Source of the DNA: Cubamyces lactineus
Lineage: Eukaryota; Basidiomycota; Agaricomycetes; Polyporales; Polyporaceae
NCBI GenBank assembly: GCA_022376465.1
Contig: JACDTU010000009.1
Location: 124,001 to 188,000, forward strand
Direction: 5' to 3'
Length of the DNA: 64,000 nt
In this document: piece after piece, positions 22,531 to 34,413 of the stretch
Numbering within the stretch: position 1 is the stretch's first letter
Layout: each line of letters begins with the position of its first letter
Made by a program: the position numbers and the translations under genes
Notes under the pieces: generated by a model
Told to the model about the DNA's origin: nothing
What the model saw: the letters and a program-made list of their open reading frames with translations, nothing else
The model's database searches: none

Positions 22531-24084
22531 GGGCGGATCCCGTGAGTGCTGAACTTTCGGCCTCGGAACGGACCCAAATAGAACTAAACCGGCACGCCTC
22601 CAGCATTATCGAGTAGGCTCATGGCCGGATGGCATCCGGCGCGCGCATGCTTTGTCTAACTTTCTTCCCGCACGTGCAGTCCCCACCCCGCGTTCTTGTA
22701 ATATTGGATCATGCTCTGCCAGGTGCCTAGTAGGTTCGCGTGTACAATTCTCTGGAGTAGATTATCCGTGTGTCCGGCCCATGTGTATCGCTGTGTGTAA
22801 TTCATATCGGAGCTACTAGTTTCCCGCTCACTTGTGTGTGCATGGTCAAAACGGGAAGTCCATCCTACCAGCCTTCCCTTCCTGCGCTCCAACGACAGTC
22901 AGACTCTGAGAAGTGGGTCCCGGGATGAAGATAACCCTCAGGCTAGACCTGCAGTAAGTACTGTTCATCCAGGCGCGTGCATACATTCCAAGCGTCGCAA
23001 GGGCCTTCTTACAGGGCGATCAGAGTGAACATACACAATGCGGACTCGGCGCTGGAAGCCACGATTGCTGCACCGATTGCCCCGTGGAACGTAAACGATA
23101 CACAAGTGCAATCCAGCTGTCGTACACAATTGCATATTCCGAATAGGTGAGTCCCACGGCCGCTAAACGGTTTTGTGTGGAGGAGAGCGACATGTTCTTG
23201 GTTTTTGTGGTCCCGGAGCTTGGCTGTCGAATATCTCGGATTGTGAGGGTTGTATGCGCCGAGAGCAGTCTGAATATCTGTTGCCGGTACGGCTCGCATA
23301 CAACCGCTATTCTCTTTTCTCTCGTGGGCCAGATGTGGCTCCCCTTGGGCCTGCTCATAGTGTCTTGGGTGGTGGCTCTGTCAAGGCAGGTCGTAAGATG
23401 CGCGCTGGTGAGTCGTCAACAACCACGACGGCTGGAACCTTGTCTCTTGGCCGCCGATCCGAACCGGCTAGAGCCGCTAAAGACTTGTTTGCTGCCGAGT
23501 TCGAATATGCTATATGATGGACAAAGCCAGTCGCAGAGACACCACCAACACTCGCAAGTAATTATTTGCTTGGGCATCTACTACATGCTACGAGACGATC
23601 GAAAGTGTACATTTTAACGAATCGACACCCCAACCCTGACTTTTGAGACTCAATTTTACCTGTGGTGCCCGAGCGTATATGGCGATGTGGTGCGGCTCTA
23701 TATAATCGGTGTCGTCAGACCCGAGAAATACCATCAGAGCCCACAACAACTTCTGCCGTCCATGCCAACACTAGCATAGCCGGGTAGGATTCGCAAACCA
23801 GTAGTCATGGCGTAAAGCCTGACAAATCGCACACTGCGTTCCGGGTCTTCACCATGCCTCACTGCTATGGTACGCACTCGACACGGGGCCTTGAGCCATG
23901 GGATCGTGCAATGGCGGGGGAGAGTTCAATTTGAGGACTTCGCCTCGGTCCGAATGAGAACTAGCAGCCGTTTCGAACAATTTTAGGCTACCGGCGCACA
24001 GTAACTCGGCCGCCATGGCAGTGCACTCCAAGGTATAGCGCTCAATTAAATATTACGACAACGAGATGGCTAGCGGACAATGCT
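22531..24084. other. Intergenic with one possible small minus-strand gene
   Basis: About 1.5 kb. Between 23200 and 22850 on the minus strand lies a possible two- or three-exon gene. It runs from ATG near 23193 (MSLSSTQNRLAAVGLTYSEY), through a hydrophobic exon (GAIGAAIVASSAESALCMFT), a clean GTAAGA...CTGCAG intron at about 23014-22954, and a last exon reading SSLRVIFIPGPTSQSLTVVG and ending in DFPF-stop. The junction between the first two frames is unclear. If real, it would be a short membrane protein. The rest shows nothing. Confidence 0.3.
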
Positions 24085-27084
24085 CTACGCGACAGCCTTT
24101 CGGCGGGCCGAAGGCTTCGACTTTTTCCTCTTCTTGCCTTGCTCGAATGCGTTCGCGCTCTTGAGGTCGCGGCCGAGGGGGTCTTCCTTCTTCACCTGGT
24201 AAATACGGACCTAGAGCGCATATTATTAGTGCTTCGCCCGACCCCGTGCCAGTGAGAATACACTTACAATCCAATTCTCGGACGTGAAGGCCTCATCTAC
24301 GCGGCGAAAACAAGTCAGTCCCGACGTCCTGGCGCGAGCCTACGGAGGACATACCGAGGTGGTCGAGGGTAGGGCCCGTCTTGGGCACCTGCTGACCGCG
24401 CACGCGGTCCATCGCCTGGTTGCCCCCGAACAAGTCCGCGAAGCTGCTCAGCAAATGGTTCAGCACGCGTTGCACACGCCGACCGATCAGCCGTAGCCAA
24501 CGCACCGGTAGTAAGACATTTTGTACATGAGGCTGTTCTTCATGGCTGGAGGCGCAGCGTCATCGATTCTGTACTCCCCCTTCTGCGTGAAGTAGTTTGG
24601 CTCTTGAATTTCGTCGGGCCATACTCCCTGAGCGATGCGGACCATCCAAAGGAACTTGTTGATATCATCTCCGGAGTAGCCGATCAAACCACCGAAGATG
24701 ACAAGTACGTAGTCCACATCGTGCTTGCGGAGAATGGGATACGCAACCTCCTCGGAGCTTGACATGGCCTTCCCAACCGTGGCGATGTGCGCTGCAAACG
24801 TGCAACACATCAGGGGGATTAACCATCAAGCATAACGAAGACCGTCGCCGACGAGGAATTAATGTGATGAACTTACTGTTGTTCCAGGTGTTGTTGTCGA
24901 CCAGCGTCGGCCTGTCAGCCATACCGGCGATCTGGTATCCGTAGTCCCACCAGCTCATCACCACTGCATCCTTGGGTGTGTTCTGCCGGAGCCAGTAGTA
25001 CGCCTCGCGGAAGTCGTCAATGATGTGCTGACTTCCATCGGGGTTTGTCGAGGCCAGCACCACAGAGGGAGACGAGTATGCAGTCGACGTGACGTAAGTG
25101 CAGTGAAGGACGAAGAATAGGAGCATCCCCAGAGCATTGGCGACGACGAGGCTACGCGTGTCGAGCCCGAAGATCCCGCGGCTCTTGTCGCCCTTCTTCG
25201 AGAAGGCGGCGGCGAGACCTGACCCAAAGCCAGTCGACGACGAGTCCGCAGAGGCAGTTTTCTTGGCTTTCTTGCTGGTGCCAGACGCCGCAGCTCCTGT
25301 GCCGGCGGCAGAGGTGCTCGCGGGAGAATCCGCAGCCGCGTCCGCCTCGGCAGACATCGTGGCGGCCTCGGAGACGGCAGGTTCAGCAGGGTCAAGATAG
25401 GTGTCCAACAGCGATGAAAACGCGACCGCAGCGGCCACACACACCACAGGGGTGAGCGTGAGCATCAACCGGACCATGACACCGGCGAAGTAACTGGCGA
25501 CGACGGCGTAGATGATGACGAAGACATGCTCGTCACGCAGCTCTCGGAAACAGAGCACAACGCCTGCCGGGAAAAGGAAAATGAGGAATTGCAGATCCAT
25601 GAAGAATGAGGGCCATGCGGTAGGTTGATGCTCAGAGACAGACGCAATGATGGGGATGTATCTGTGATAACACAAAGTCAAAACTCCAGGATCCCAACGT
25701 CTTGAATTGATGCTCACTTCTTGGCGTAGCCCGTGTCCCAAAGGGAATAGAACCGGCCCGTCCATGGCGCAATCCAACCCTTGTATGTGAGGCCACCGAA
25801 AGCTAACGCCCCTAGAACCGCGATGGCAACGACCGAGCCATACAGAATGCTTTGAAACTGCTTGGACGATACATGGGCACGAACTAGTTCGGCGAATGCA
25901 ACGATCTGCAGGAGGCCAAAGACACCTAGAGGGATTTCGCACACCGCGTCAACCCTGACGGCGAAGTCGACGATCTGTTGGCTTACCCAACGCTGCCATA
26001 TGTTCACTTGTGCGAACCGGCTGGAAGCCAACGAATGGGACCTGCATACTGGCCAAGGTGCCGATCGCATACCAAGACGAGTATGCGACGTAGAGGCGGC
26101 TGCTGAAACGCCCCATGAGGACCAAGGCCAATGCATGCAGGGGGATCATATTCGTAATGAACGCATATCCACCTATCAGGTCAGATCGTGAGAAAGCGTT
26201 TCACTGGAGAGGAACTGTTACAAACCCCAAGCCGCGACCATGTAGAAGTAGAAAAGTGCGGTGAGAGTGCCAAAGAATGCGCTACCCGTCTTCAGAGCCT
26301 TGATCCAGCAGTAGAAGGTGAACATAAGTAGGAAGATAGCGATAGCTTCGTTATCATACGAGCCAGCAACCGAACGCGAGATGTAACCGGGAGCAATCCC
26401 AATAAAAGCAGCCGCAAGAAGGCCAGCGCTCTCATCTTTCATCTCCTTCGTGAACCTGACATATCAGTCAGTCTTCGCGCCCGAACCCCGAACCTTAGGA
26501 CCTCACATGTAAGTCGACCAAGCAGTGAGCGCACTGAATCCAGGGGCAAGAAGAACGCAGATGTTGCGAATGTCGACAGGGAGATGAAGGGCGTGGAGGA
26601 CATTGTAGATGACACCGCTAGTCGCCATCAAACCGGGGTAGATGGTACCTCCTACGACACGGCCAAGGGGGTACCAGGCCGTAGGGTCAAACCAGTTCCA
26701 GAATTCCTATTCATATAATTGTGAGCAAGAACAATTCGATGCAGTGCGTTGAGAATTCCTCACATAGAACCCCTTTTCAGCCAATACTCTCGTGGCGCGG
26801 CTGTAACATGCCTGCACTCAGCGGGAGCGTTGTGCGATGGGTGCCTCACTTACTAGTTAAACCACGGGTCGCTGGAACACCGTATGAGCTATAGCTGTAG
26901 TCATACAAGGCGCGCAAGCGACTCACAATTCATGGATGATACTCTCGAAGTTGATGACCGCAAACAAACGCGACGCGATAGCTGCACCGGAGATGAGGGA
27001 GAGAGCGATGATGCGCAGCAGCGAGGACGTGTTTGTCACCGTCGCAGGCGACAGGTTGCTGGGGAGAGAGTAGGCCAGCGGCAT
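24085..27084 (-). CDS. STT3: Oligosaccharyltransferase catalytic subunit STT3
   Basis: A gene of about eleven or twelve exons, including 26927-27084, 26854-26871 (18 bases), 26764-26800, 26507-26706, 26226-26455 and the last, 24085-24210. It encodes roughly 800 residues. Hallmarks in order: first luminal acidic motif [49 protein letters not shown] (second DxE-type motif), [14 protein letters not shown], the catalytic [20 protein letters not shown] (WWDYG), and [16 protein letters not shown]. The C-terminus is cytosolic-type basic ([12 protein letters not shown]). Ten or more hydrophobic segments are visible. Known role: transfers Glc3Man9GlcNAc2 from dolichol-PP to Asn in N-x-S/T sequons in the ER lumen. 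A low-complexity Ala/Ser/Lys-rich insert sits between the membrane part and the WWDYG domain. The 18-base exon encodes most of the DPWFN motif, so it is essential for activity. Confidence 0.96.
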
Positions 27085-27414
27085 GGCCGGTGTCAAGACG
27101 CGCAGAGCGTCGAGGACGGCGGCGGGGATGTAGAAGAAGGAAAGGAAGGTGTGGGGAGATGTGGGCGTAGCTTGCAGTTGCTCTCTAGGACGCGCTTGAC
27201 ACGTCGCGCTGCTATTCCTGGGAACCACGTGCTTCTGCTGCGTACGCGCTTCACAAGGCGCCTACGCACAACGTCGCACTGGCCTCATCCTTACCCTCCA
27301 TCATCGTCTCAAGCTCGTTACGCCCTTTACACTGAGCCAACTGCTGGACATCGTGCCACCGCCTAGCATTAGGACTATCGTCATCCGTATTCTCAAACAG
27401 TCTCTCTTTGCCTG
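27085..27414. promoter_or_regulatory. Divergent promoter STT3 / Bet1-like SNARE
   Basis: Only 330 bases separate the two start codons. Both genes work in the early secretory pathway, so shared control is plausible. I see no TATA box I can defend. Confidence 0.5.
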
Positions 27415-27875
27415 ATGTCTTCCTCGCGGGACCGTGTCGAAGATACCTATGAGCTCCAGAACGACCAGAGGCTGGAGGATCTACACTCCAAGCTACGAAC
27501 ATTGCGTGGCGTACGCTGAGAGCATGTACGTTCTCCTGCTCTCTATTGACATCGAATCTGTAGGTTACGTCGGATATCTATGACGATGTCGAGAGACAAA
27601 ACTCAGCACTTGATAATGCTGTGAGTCCGCTTATGACTACATCAAGCTCTGTTACCGGTCCTCATCGTCAATTACTGAAATAGCGAGACGCATTCTCCTC
27701 ATTTGGGTCGTCTCTTGTCCAATCTTCACGCCGTGCTAGCCAAGCATTCGGCCTCGGGCCCGGAGGGGTCAAGCAATGGCGGACAATAGGTTACTGCATT
27801 GGCGCCATTCTGGCTTTCTGGATACTGTGGAAGATGCTGTTTTGGTTCTGGCCATCTTCGCCAAGTTCTCCATAG
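27415..27875 (+). CDS. Bet1/Sft1-type Qc-SNARE
   Basis: Exons 27415-27510, 27564-27620 and 27684-27875 join in phase to 114 residues. After a short N-terminus comes one SNARE heptad region, ELQNDQRLEDLHSKLRTLRG, then VTSDIYDDVERQNSALDNAR with the central-layer Gln in ERQN. A C-terminal membrane anchor (TIGYCIGAILAFWILWKMLF) follows and a short lumenal tail of Ser and Pro. Size and layout fit the short Qc-SNAREs Bet1 (ER-Golgi) and Sft1 (intra-Golgi), both tail-anchored. I cannot separate the two from sequence alone. It is divergent from STT3. Confidence 0.88.
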
Positions 27876-28324
27876 TGCAGCCACCTAAACCGATGAGTTG
27901 TATTGTAGTTTCTCATATACCCTACTCATTGGTAATAATTGTGAGGTATCACCGTTGCGGTGCTTGATTACAAGCGTCGTTAGACGATATCCTGTCGCCT
28001 CATTACCAACACAAACTAGCCCATGCTAGGTCCGATACTTTTCATGCTGTAACATCGGTTCAAAGACTCGCAAGAGCTGTCTGGGTTTGAAAGTGCTCCG
28101 TCCAAGGCTGCTGCCTACTGTACTGAAGTCTGTGGGAGGAATATCAGGTTAGGGTTCTAAGAATGGTAATGATGATACCATAACGTGTGCGATCGAGCCT
28201 CGGCTACACTCGCGCTCGGAGGATTCGTACTACAACGAGCTACCACTATCTGACCTGCCACACACTCACATACTGCTGGATTCTCTACTGTTGTTGCTCG
28301 TTCTGTGAGATATACTGCGTACAA
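27876..28324. other. Intergenic, promoter of the UBX gene
   Basis: 449 bases between the SNARE stop and the UBA-UBX start, on the same strand. No other gene supported. Confidence 0.5.
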
Positions 28325-29802
28325 ATGTCTGACAAGGATGTGTTGCTCTCGATGGGCTTCGACCCCGCACGCGTTGAATGTGAGGCCTTCTTCCAACGTT
28401 GAGTACAAGGTTGGACACTGACGAACGCAATGCACATCTAGGGGCACTGAAGGCGACGGGAAATCGCGGTTTGCAACCAGCGATGGACTTTATACTCGAG
28501 AACGAGGGCAAACCCGTCCCCGATCTTTCATCCGTTACATCCTCTTCCGCGCCCGCCCCTGCGGCCAGTGGCGCGGATGACCCCATGGACGAGGACGACG
28601 AAGAGCTCGAAACGCTCAAGGCTGTGTATGGGAAGAAACTTGCAACTGGTTCGGGGGGTTCTGCGCCAGCGGCGTCTGGTGCGGGCAACAGCGCTGAAGG
28701 TGAAGCGAAGAGCATCAGGTGTCAGGTTTGCGGGAAGACGTTCAAGAACCTCGATCTCGCGAACTACCATGCAGAGAAGAGCGGGCATGATCAGTTCGAG
28801 GAGTCTACAGAGGAGGTGCGCTACTATGTTGTGTCCGTGTTCCGGCGATACTCAAACTATGGTGTACAGATCAAGCCGTTAACTGAAGAGGAGAAGAAGC
28901 AGAAGCTGGCGGAGCTGAAGGAGAGGCTTGCTGCCAAGCGTGCGGCGAAGGCTAAGGAGGAGGCGAAGGAGAGTCTTGCGAATGAGGCAATTCGCAGGAA
29001 AGCGGGAAAGGTGACTACTCGCCTTTGTTTGTCAAAGTCTACATAGCTCATATATGCTCGACCTAGGACATGAATCAAATCCGTGAAGAGATGAAGCAGA
29101 AGGAACTGATCAAGGAAGCCGAGAAGAAGCGCAAGGGTTCGTACTTGCGCCACAACAGCGAATACATCGTTGCTGACCCTTTCCTATAGAGAAGTTGGAG
29201 GATGCAAAGGCACGCGCCGCTGTGAAAGCACAAATCGAAGCTGACAAGAGAGAACGCGCTGCGAAAGCGGCGCGTGAGAAGGCCCTGAGAGAGGGGAAGG
29301 CGGTACCGGAACAATCTGCCCCCGCTCCTGCAGCTGCGCCAGCCGCATCATCGGCCCCGAAGGCGAGCAAGGACTACCCGGAGACACGCCTCCAGATCCG
29401 TATGGCGAGCGGAGGCCAACCGTATGTCACGACGTTACCGAGCGATGCCAGTGCGCAACAATGTTTCCCGTTGATGCGGATCGCAATGCTGACGCCTTGA
29501 CCGGACAGCCCTCCGTGAAGTCGCCGAGTTCCTCGCGGCTCAGACTCTCGCTGTGAACGTGGATACGGTCAAGTTCTCCTTGACATTCCCAAGGTATGGT
29601 CCTACGCCACCAATAGCGCCCCCTTTTCCTTGACCAACGCCCCGCAGGAAAACATTTGCACCCGAAGACTTCTCGCGTTCGTTGCGGGACCTGGGACTGA
29701 CACCGTCCGCGGTAAGTTGCTCTTGACTCGATCTGTCGATTTGGATGAAGGAAGCTGAACCCGATGCCTGTGCGACCAAAACAGGTCTTGATCGCCTCGT
29801 GA
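28325..29802 (+). CDS. UBA-UBX domain protein (UBXN1/SAKS1-like)
   Basis: Eight exons close in phase to 355 residues: 28325-28379, 28442-28815, 28870-29010, 29067-29136, 29190-29450, 29509-29593, 29648-29711, 29785-29802. The N-terminal UBA domain (VLLSMGFDPARVEWALKATG) is followed by an acidic Ser/Ala linker, a C2H2-like finger (CQVCGKTFKNLDLANYHAEK, then SGH) and a long charged coiled coil (EEEKKQKLAELKERLAAKRA). The C-terminal UBX domain carries TRLQIRMASGG, LREVAEFLAAQ and TFPRKTFAPEDFSRSLRDLG, and ends at PSAVLIAS. Known role: UBX domains bind Cdc48/p97, UBA domains bind ubiquitin, so this is a Cdc48 cofactor. The last coding exon has just 18 bases and supplies the final beta strand of UBX. 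The order UBA-finger-coil-UBX matches SAKS1-type proteins. Confidence 0.92.
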
Positions 29803-30252
29803 GCCGACATTCGTGATATTGATGTTGCTGTCGTTTGTTGCGTCATGCCCGTGCGCGATCGGAGAATAATTGAGCTGGATTGTGGATGCATGTGAACGGT
29901 CGGTACCGTGGCTGTCTGCTCGTGTATTTGTACGCTCTTGTGCGCGTCGTGGTGTAAATTGGTGTATTGGAATGGACTCCATGCGGCCACGCGACGTCCT
30001 GGTTGCGAGTTCCTGACATATGGAAATACGGAATACCCATAATTGTCTGGCGTCTAGTGCGGGGTTTGGGCGATTATCACGCCGGAGCTGTTTGGGAGAA
30101 CCGCTTGCCCAGTTCCCACAACGCCAGATCAGAACCATCCCCGCCAGAAATGCTCTTCTGGCAGCAGTCGCATCTCTCCTCTCCTCCACGTCCATGGTCG
30201 TCTGAACCCTACCGAACCCGCGCCCGCCATCCTCTACACGCTCTAACGAACG
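29803..30252. other. Intergenic, promoter of the 30253 gene
   Basis: 450 bases between two plus-strand genes. CT-rich just before the next start codon. Nothing else seen. Confidence 0.5.
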
Positions 30253-32816
30253 ATGGATGTCGCCCGCGCTCGCTCTCCTCCCGCCTCGCTTGGGCGTCGC
30301 CCGATAGGCCCCCGTAGCCCCGGAAAGCCGGGGTCGGTGCCCAGGAATATCGTCCCTCTCGACCTCAGCGCACGCTTGCAAGAGGAGGTACCGTCATTCT
30401 GTTCATCTCCGGAACCCACAGCACTATCTTGTAGCTCACGCGCGGCATCACCGGCGCTCAATGCCCTCGTACCACCCTCAAATCCCCCCGTGGAAAGCGA
30501 GGAACCCCATACCCATCCCGAGGAGACGAAGCCTACCCCACCAAACGATGTGCAGACGACCCATGAGGCTTCACCCCAACCCGAACCGCGGCCCGAGGTG
30601 CAGGACCAGGCGGACGAGGTCGTGTACCCGACGCGGACAGCGAGCCCATCGAGCCCCAGCTCACCCAAGGACAGCCCACATGCACCAGAAGACTCGGCTG
30701 CAGTTGCGCCAGTCACCATTCCTCCGCCTTCGCCCCCGCCTCCGTCCGAGCCGGGCCCGGAGCCTGTGCCGACTTCCCCGCCTGCACCACGCACGGACGC
30801 GAGCCGGCCGAATTCAACTGTCCAAGCAGCACAGGACGTGGCCCAGGCGGTCCCATCCCTGAATGGACACAGCCGGACGCTGTCCGAGAAGAGCGTGCAA
30901 GTGAACGTCCCGAGCAGCTCCCCCTCTGCAGTGGGCGATGCGCACAGCACCCCTGCGTCCACACGGGCCTCGACGCCTGCGCTGGTGCGTGTCGTGTCGA
31001 AGAGGCCGCCGCTCGCGCCGCCGCCTGCACTCAACTTCGATGTGGAGCCTATCCCGTGGAAGGGTCTGACACTCGAGGCGGCGCAGTGGACGTTCACGTC
31101 TGAACAGCTGCAGGAGACGGTGTCGCGTGCGATCCGCCACTCGGCATCAGAGTCGTTCATCCGTGTCGTGCCCATGCAGACATATGACGTCGAGTTGCCG
31201 CAGGAACTGGAGCGGTTAGATTCGGTGCGTACACGATATGGACATCGCTGCTGACTTCGTGGGTGTGGAGCTGACGGTCGTGTGGTTGGGACGTAGCTGA
31301 AGGCGACGACACAATCGCAATACAGATTCAGTATGCACCGACGCACGATGCTGCTTCAGTCGTTAGCCGCTCTCTCACAGACAGATGGCGCCGACGGCGA
31401 AGCGCTGTACAATCTCACCTCCCAGCTCGCGGAACTCACCGTTGCTTGCGATCGGCTGATGGAAACTCTCGTGCGCATCGCAGACCAGCGCGCACAGATT
31501 CAACGCGTGCAGGATCTGCACATCTCGTCCGCGCTCTCAATGGCTCTGCGCAAGCTGAACACCTCGTACGCCAAGCGCACAGCCGAATTACAGGAAGCCC
31601 GTGCACACAACGAGGAGTTGAAAGCGGAGCTAGAGGAGGCGTGGACCATGGCCCAAGACATGGCACAGGAGATGGACGACCTCGACAACTTTGATCTGGC
31701 GTTCAGCGATGACGACATGCTCGAAGACGACCACCATGATCCGGACGCGCTTGAGGCAGAAATCTACAACGACATGGACCGCATGTCGGCTGTGGTCAGT
31801 GTACAGAACGCGGAGGTAGTCGAGATCACGGGTAAGGCCGTCGCGACGAAAGCTACGCTCATTCCCAGCGTGGGCGCACCACAGCCTCGCTTGGGCGACC
31901 GCGCGAGTCGTGTGTCCGCTGCGAAGAAACGAAGCAGCAGAGCGTCAAAAGCTAGCCTGCGTATACCCAAGACGCCAACGAATGAACGAGGGGAAGGCGG
32001 CAGCAAGCCCGATCGTTCGTCGATCTACTCGATCCACTCACGGAGTCGCAGCAAGAGCGTCCGTCGGCGGTCTGAACGTGCTGCATCTGAGGCGGCGTCG
32101 CCTTCTGGGGAGGATGTACCCGAAGTGCCCATCATTCGCATACCAGATCCGGCGCCGAAGAAGGAAGGCTCGTTCTTGGAGCTTGTGGAAACGAGACCTG
32201 TATCGCCGGCGGTGTCTGCCACCTCAGAGCAACAGACGCCGCCGCCACCGCCACCGCCCCCGGTCATCTTTGAGCCACCCCGGGTTGTCCTGGAAAAGGT
32301 GGGCGAGGAGGGGCAAGAGCACGATGGGCAAATCACTAATTGTAGGTCCACTTCGTTGGTCGTCATCGCAGCAGCGCGCTGACATCACATCTGATTGCAG
32401 CACCTGCAGAAGATGCCACATCTACGACGTCCGCCCCGAACCCTCCTTCTCCTTCTACTTTCGACAGCATGAGCATCCCTACTATCTCACTGCACACGGA
32501 AGACGCCCCGGCGAAGCCCTCGTCCTCATCATGGCGCTCGCGCAAATTTTTCTCTAGACGTGTCCACTCGATGCAACCCCCACTGCTCAGAGCAGCCTCG
32601 TCTGACGATGCGTCCGTGCCCCCTCTAAAGCGCTCGATCTCAGAGGTTAAGCAATTCGATGGGTGGCCGGCGTTCCTTGGTGGTGGTGGCGGGCAGAAAT
32701 CGCAACGCTTCTCTGTACCGGTTCTGTCCGTCATCCAGCCTCTGAAAGGGCGCTCGTCCACGGACAGCGCGCCTGCCGCGAGCTCATCACGACTGTCGTC
32801 CAGCTCGTCGAGGTGA
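30253..32816 (+). CDS. Large Pro/Ser-rich protein with central coiled coil, unknown function
   Basis: Exons 30253-31224, 31297-32341 and 32401-32816 join in phase to 810 residues. The first 270 residues are Pro/Ser-rich and disordered. Residues about 275-350 form an ordered block (PWKGLTLEAAQWTFTSEQLQ, SESFIRVVPMQTYDVELPQE) that passes across intron 1 into LKATTQSQYRFSMHRRTMLL. A helical region with coiled-coil heptads follows at about 360-450 (AELQEARAHNEELKAELEEA, WTMAQDMAQEMDDLD). Then come an acidic patch, an RS-rich stretch (SRSRSKSVRRRSERA), a run of prolines and a Ser-rich tail. The layout suggests a scaffold or cell-polarity/septation protein as in other fungi, but I cannot name the family. 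Phase closure of all three exons makes the model solid. Confidence 0.8.
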
Positions 32817-34173
32817 ACGCACGCACCCGCCTCCCGGTGTGCGCTCCTGTGATATAACCCTTGCTTAAGTTATACAATTGCAAATATCCTGCCGGTTCGG
32901 ATTTTGTACTACAGGTGAGCATCATCGTTTCTTCCTCCCACCATCGACGGTTGAGCTCACAAAATCTGTTTCTTTCTAGTCGTGCTTTCACTCGGATATG
33001 GAACGCCATTCTTTTACTTCTTCACGTAATTCCAGCATGTACGCATCACCCAATCGTCCGATACTGCACGCACGCACGCACACATACACCTCTCCCACGA
33101 TACACCCGTTCCTTCAGGCTCCTCTTCCCCGTTACCCGCCACCTTCTCTTCGTATTCCCGGCCTGCTTCACTCACCGTCCGAGCACCATTTAACTGTACC
33201 ATACCTGCCTGCCACATGGCATTAATTCGACTGCTGCTGCTACCCGCTGCTTGTCTGTTGTCGCGCAACGCCTAGGATGATACCTCTGTATTCATACCAT
33301 ACTCTGTCTCTCTCTGATAGTTGTTCGTCAAATGCACGAATCGTTGCTCTCTTGCGCGCGCTGTGTTCTTCGACAACCTGCAGATTACCTTCGGGCTGGC
33401 TGGCTTTGGTTAGCTTGTTATAGGCTGTTAGCAATTGGTAGTGCCATAGACCCATCGCAAGTGGCTCATAAGGTAGGCCTTGCAGACTCGACTACGTCAC
33501 ATGACCGAAATCTGTCACGCTGAGCCCGTTTTGGCGGGGAGAAGAGTTTGCATTTTATATGAGATCTCGCCCACCACACTTTTCAAGAATCGGCAACCCA
33601 CAAGTTCGCGAGAAGTGCCCTCCCTACGACCTATAGGTTCTTGATTTTGAGGAAAGTAGATTGAGGTCGACTTATTCAACGTGGGGGAACACAATCCACC
33701 AGCGCTAGACCCGAGAAATACACGTTATGTGCGATAAATTTCCATTAGCGCCGAGATGCGCATTTCTGGCGCGGCGGCATGAGGCCTCTGGCCGTGGCCG
33801 CCAATGCTAAGACGTACGCCCATGGACAACATTCATGTACATAGATATTGAGGTGATGGGCGCAGCCTAGGGAATGCTTGAGACGTTCACAATGATACAG
33901 TGCATGTTTATCAATCAATGCTGCCCCAGCTTGCACGTCAAACATTCTTCTAGTCTGTAGTACATACTGCGTAGTTGCCATGCTGTCAATACGTTTCCAC
34001 CGAGGTCACCATGGGATTGCGCTCTCGCCGACCCCTGGTGTACTGAGCTAAACAGTACGTAGCCTCCGTAGGCATGCCAATTGTGCAGACAAGTCCCGCA
34101 AACGCTCAAGCTCACGTGAATGGTCACGCGTGACAGAGGTAGTCGAGTCTGTGTGAGGCCTACCTTACACTAT
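32817..34173. other. Intergenic, 1.35 kb
   Basis: Follows the coiled-coil gene. 32820-33300 is T/C-rich and likely holds its 3' UTR. The remainder is AT-richer with no supported gene. Confidence 0.5.
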
Positions 34174-34413
34174 GGGGATTAGCCCGTTTTCGACGCCAGA
34201 AAAGTCGTGGAAAAGGGGTGGCAAGAGAATGCCTTCGTAAAGCCTTCTATAAATCACGAAAAAGCGTAGAAAAGGCATAGAAAAGTCGCAGAAAAGGCGC
34301 CATACGGCTACCTTCTCAAAGGCTTTTCGATGACTTTTCTCAACTCGAGAAAAGGCAACTACTCGTCACGGCTTTTCATTGACTTTTCCTGCGCCGAAAA
34401 TGAGCCAATCCCC
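34174..34413. mobile_element. MITE-like inverted-repeat element, 240 bases
   Basis: The left end GGGGATTAGCCCGTTTTCGA (34174 on) matches the reverse complement of the right end GGGGATTGGCTCATTTTCGG (ending at 34413). The match continues inward for about 45 bases with few mismatches, both arms going on into GAAAAGTC and GAAAAG. The interior is filled with GAAAAG or CTTTTC repeats, so most of the element can fold into one imperfect hairpin. There is no ORF. I find no clear target-site duplication. Size, long terminal inverted repeats and lack of coding capacity fit a non-autonomous DNA transposon. Confidence 0.65.

Noticed and set aside
30243..31346. Minus-strand ORF of 367 codons
   Set aside because: Antisense to exon 1 of the coiled-coil protein gene, which has three exons closing in phase.
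23713..33726. Shared 15-mer agacccgagaaatac near 23718 and 33710
   Set aside because: The match does not extend on either side. One or two chance 15-base matches are expected in a window of this size.
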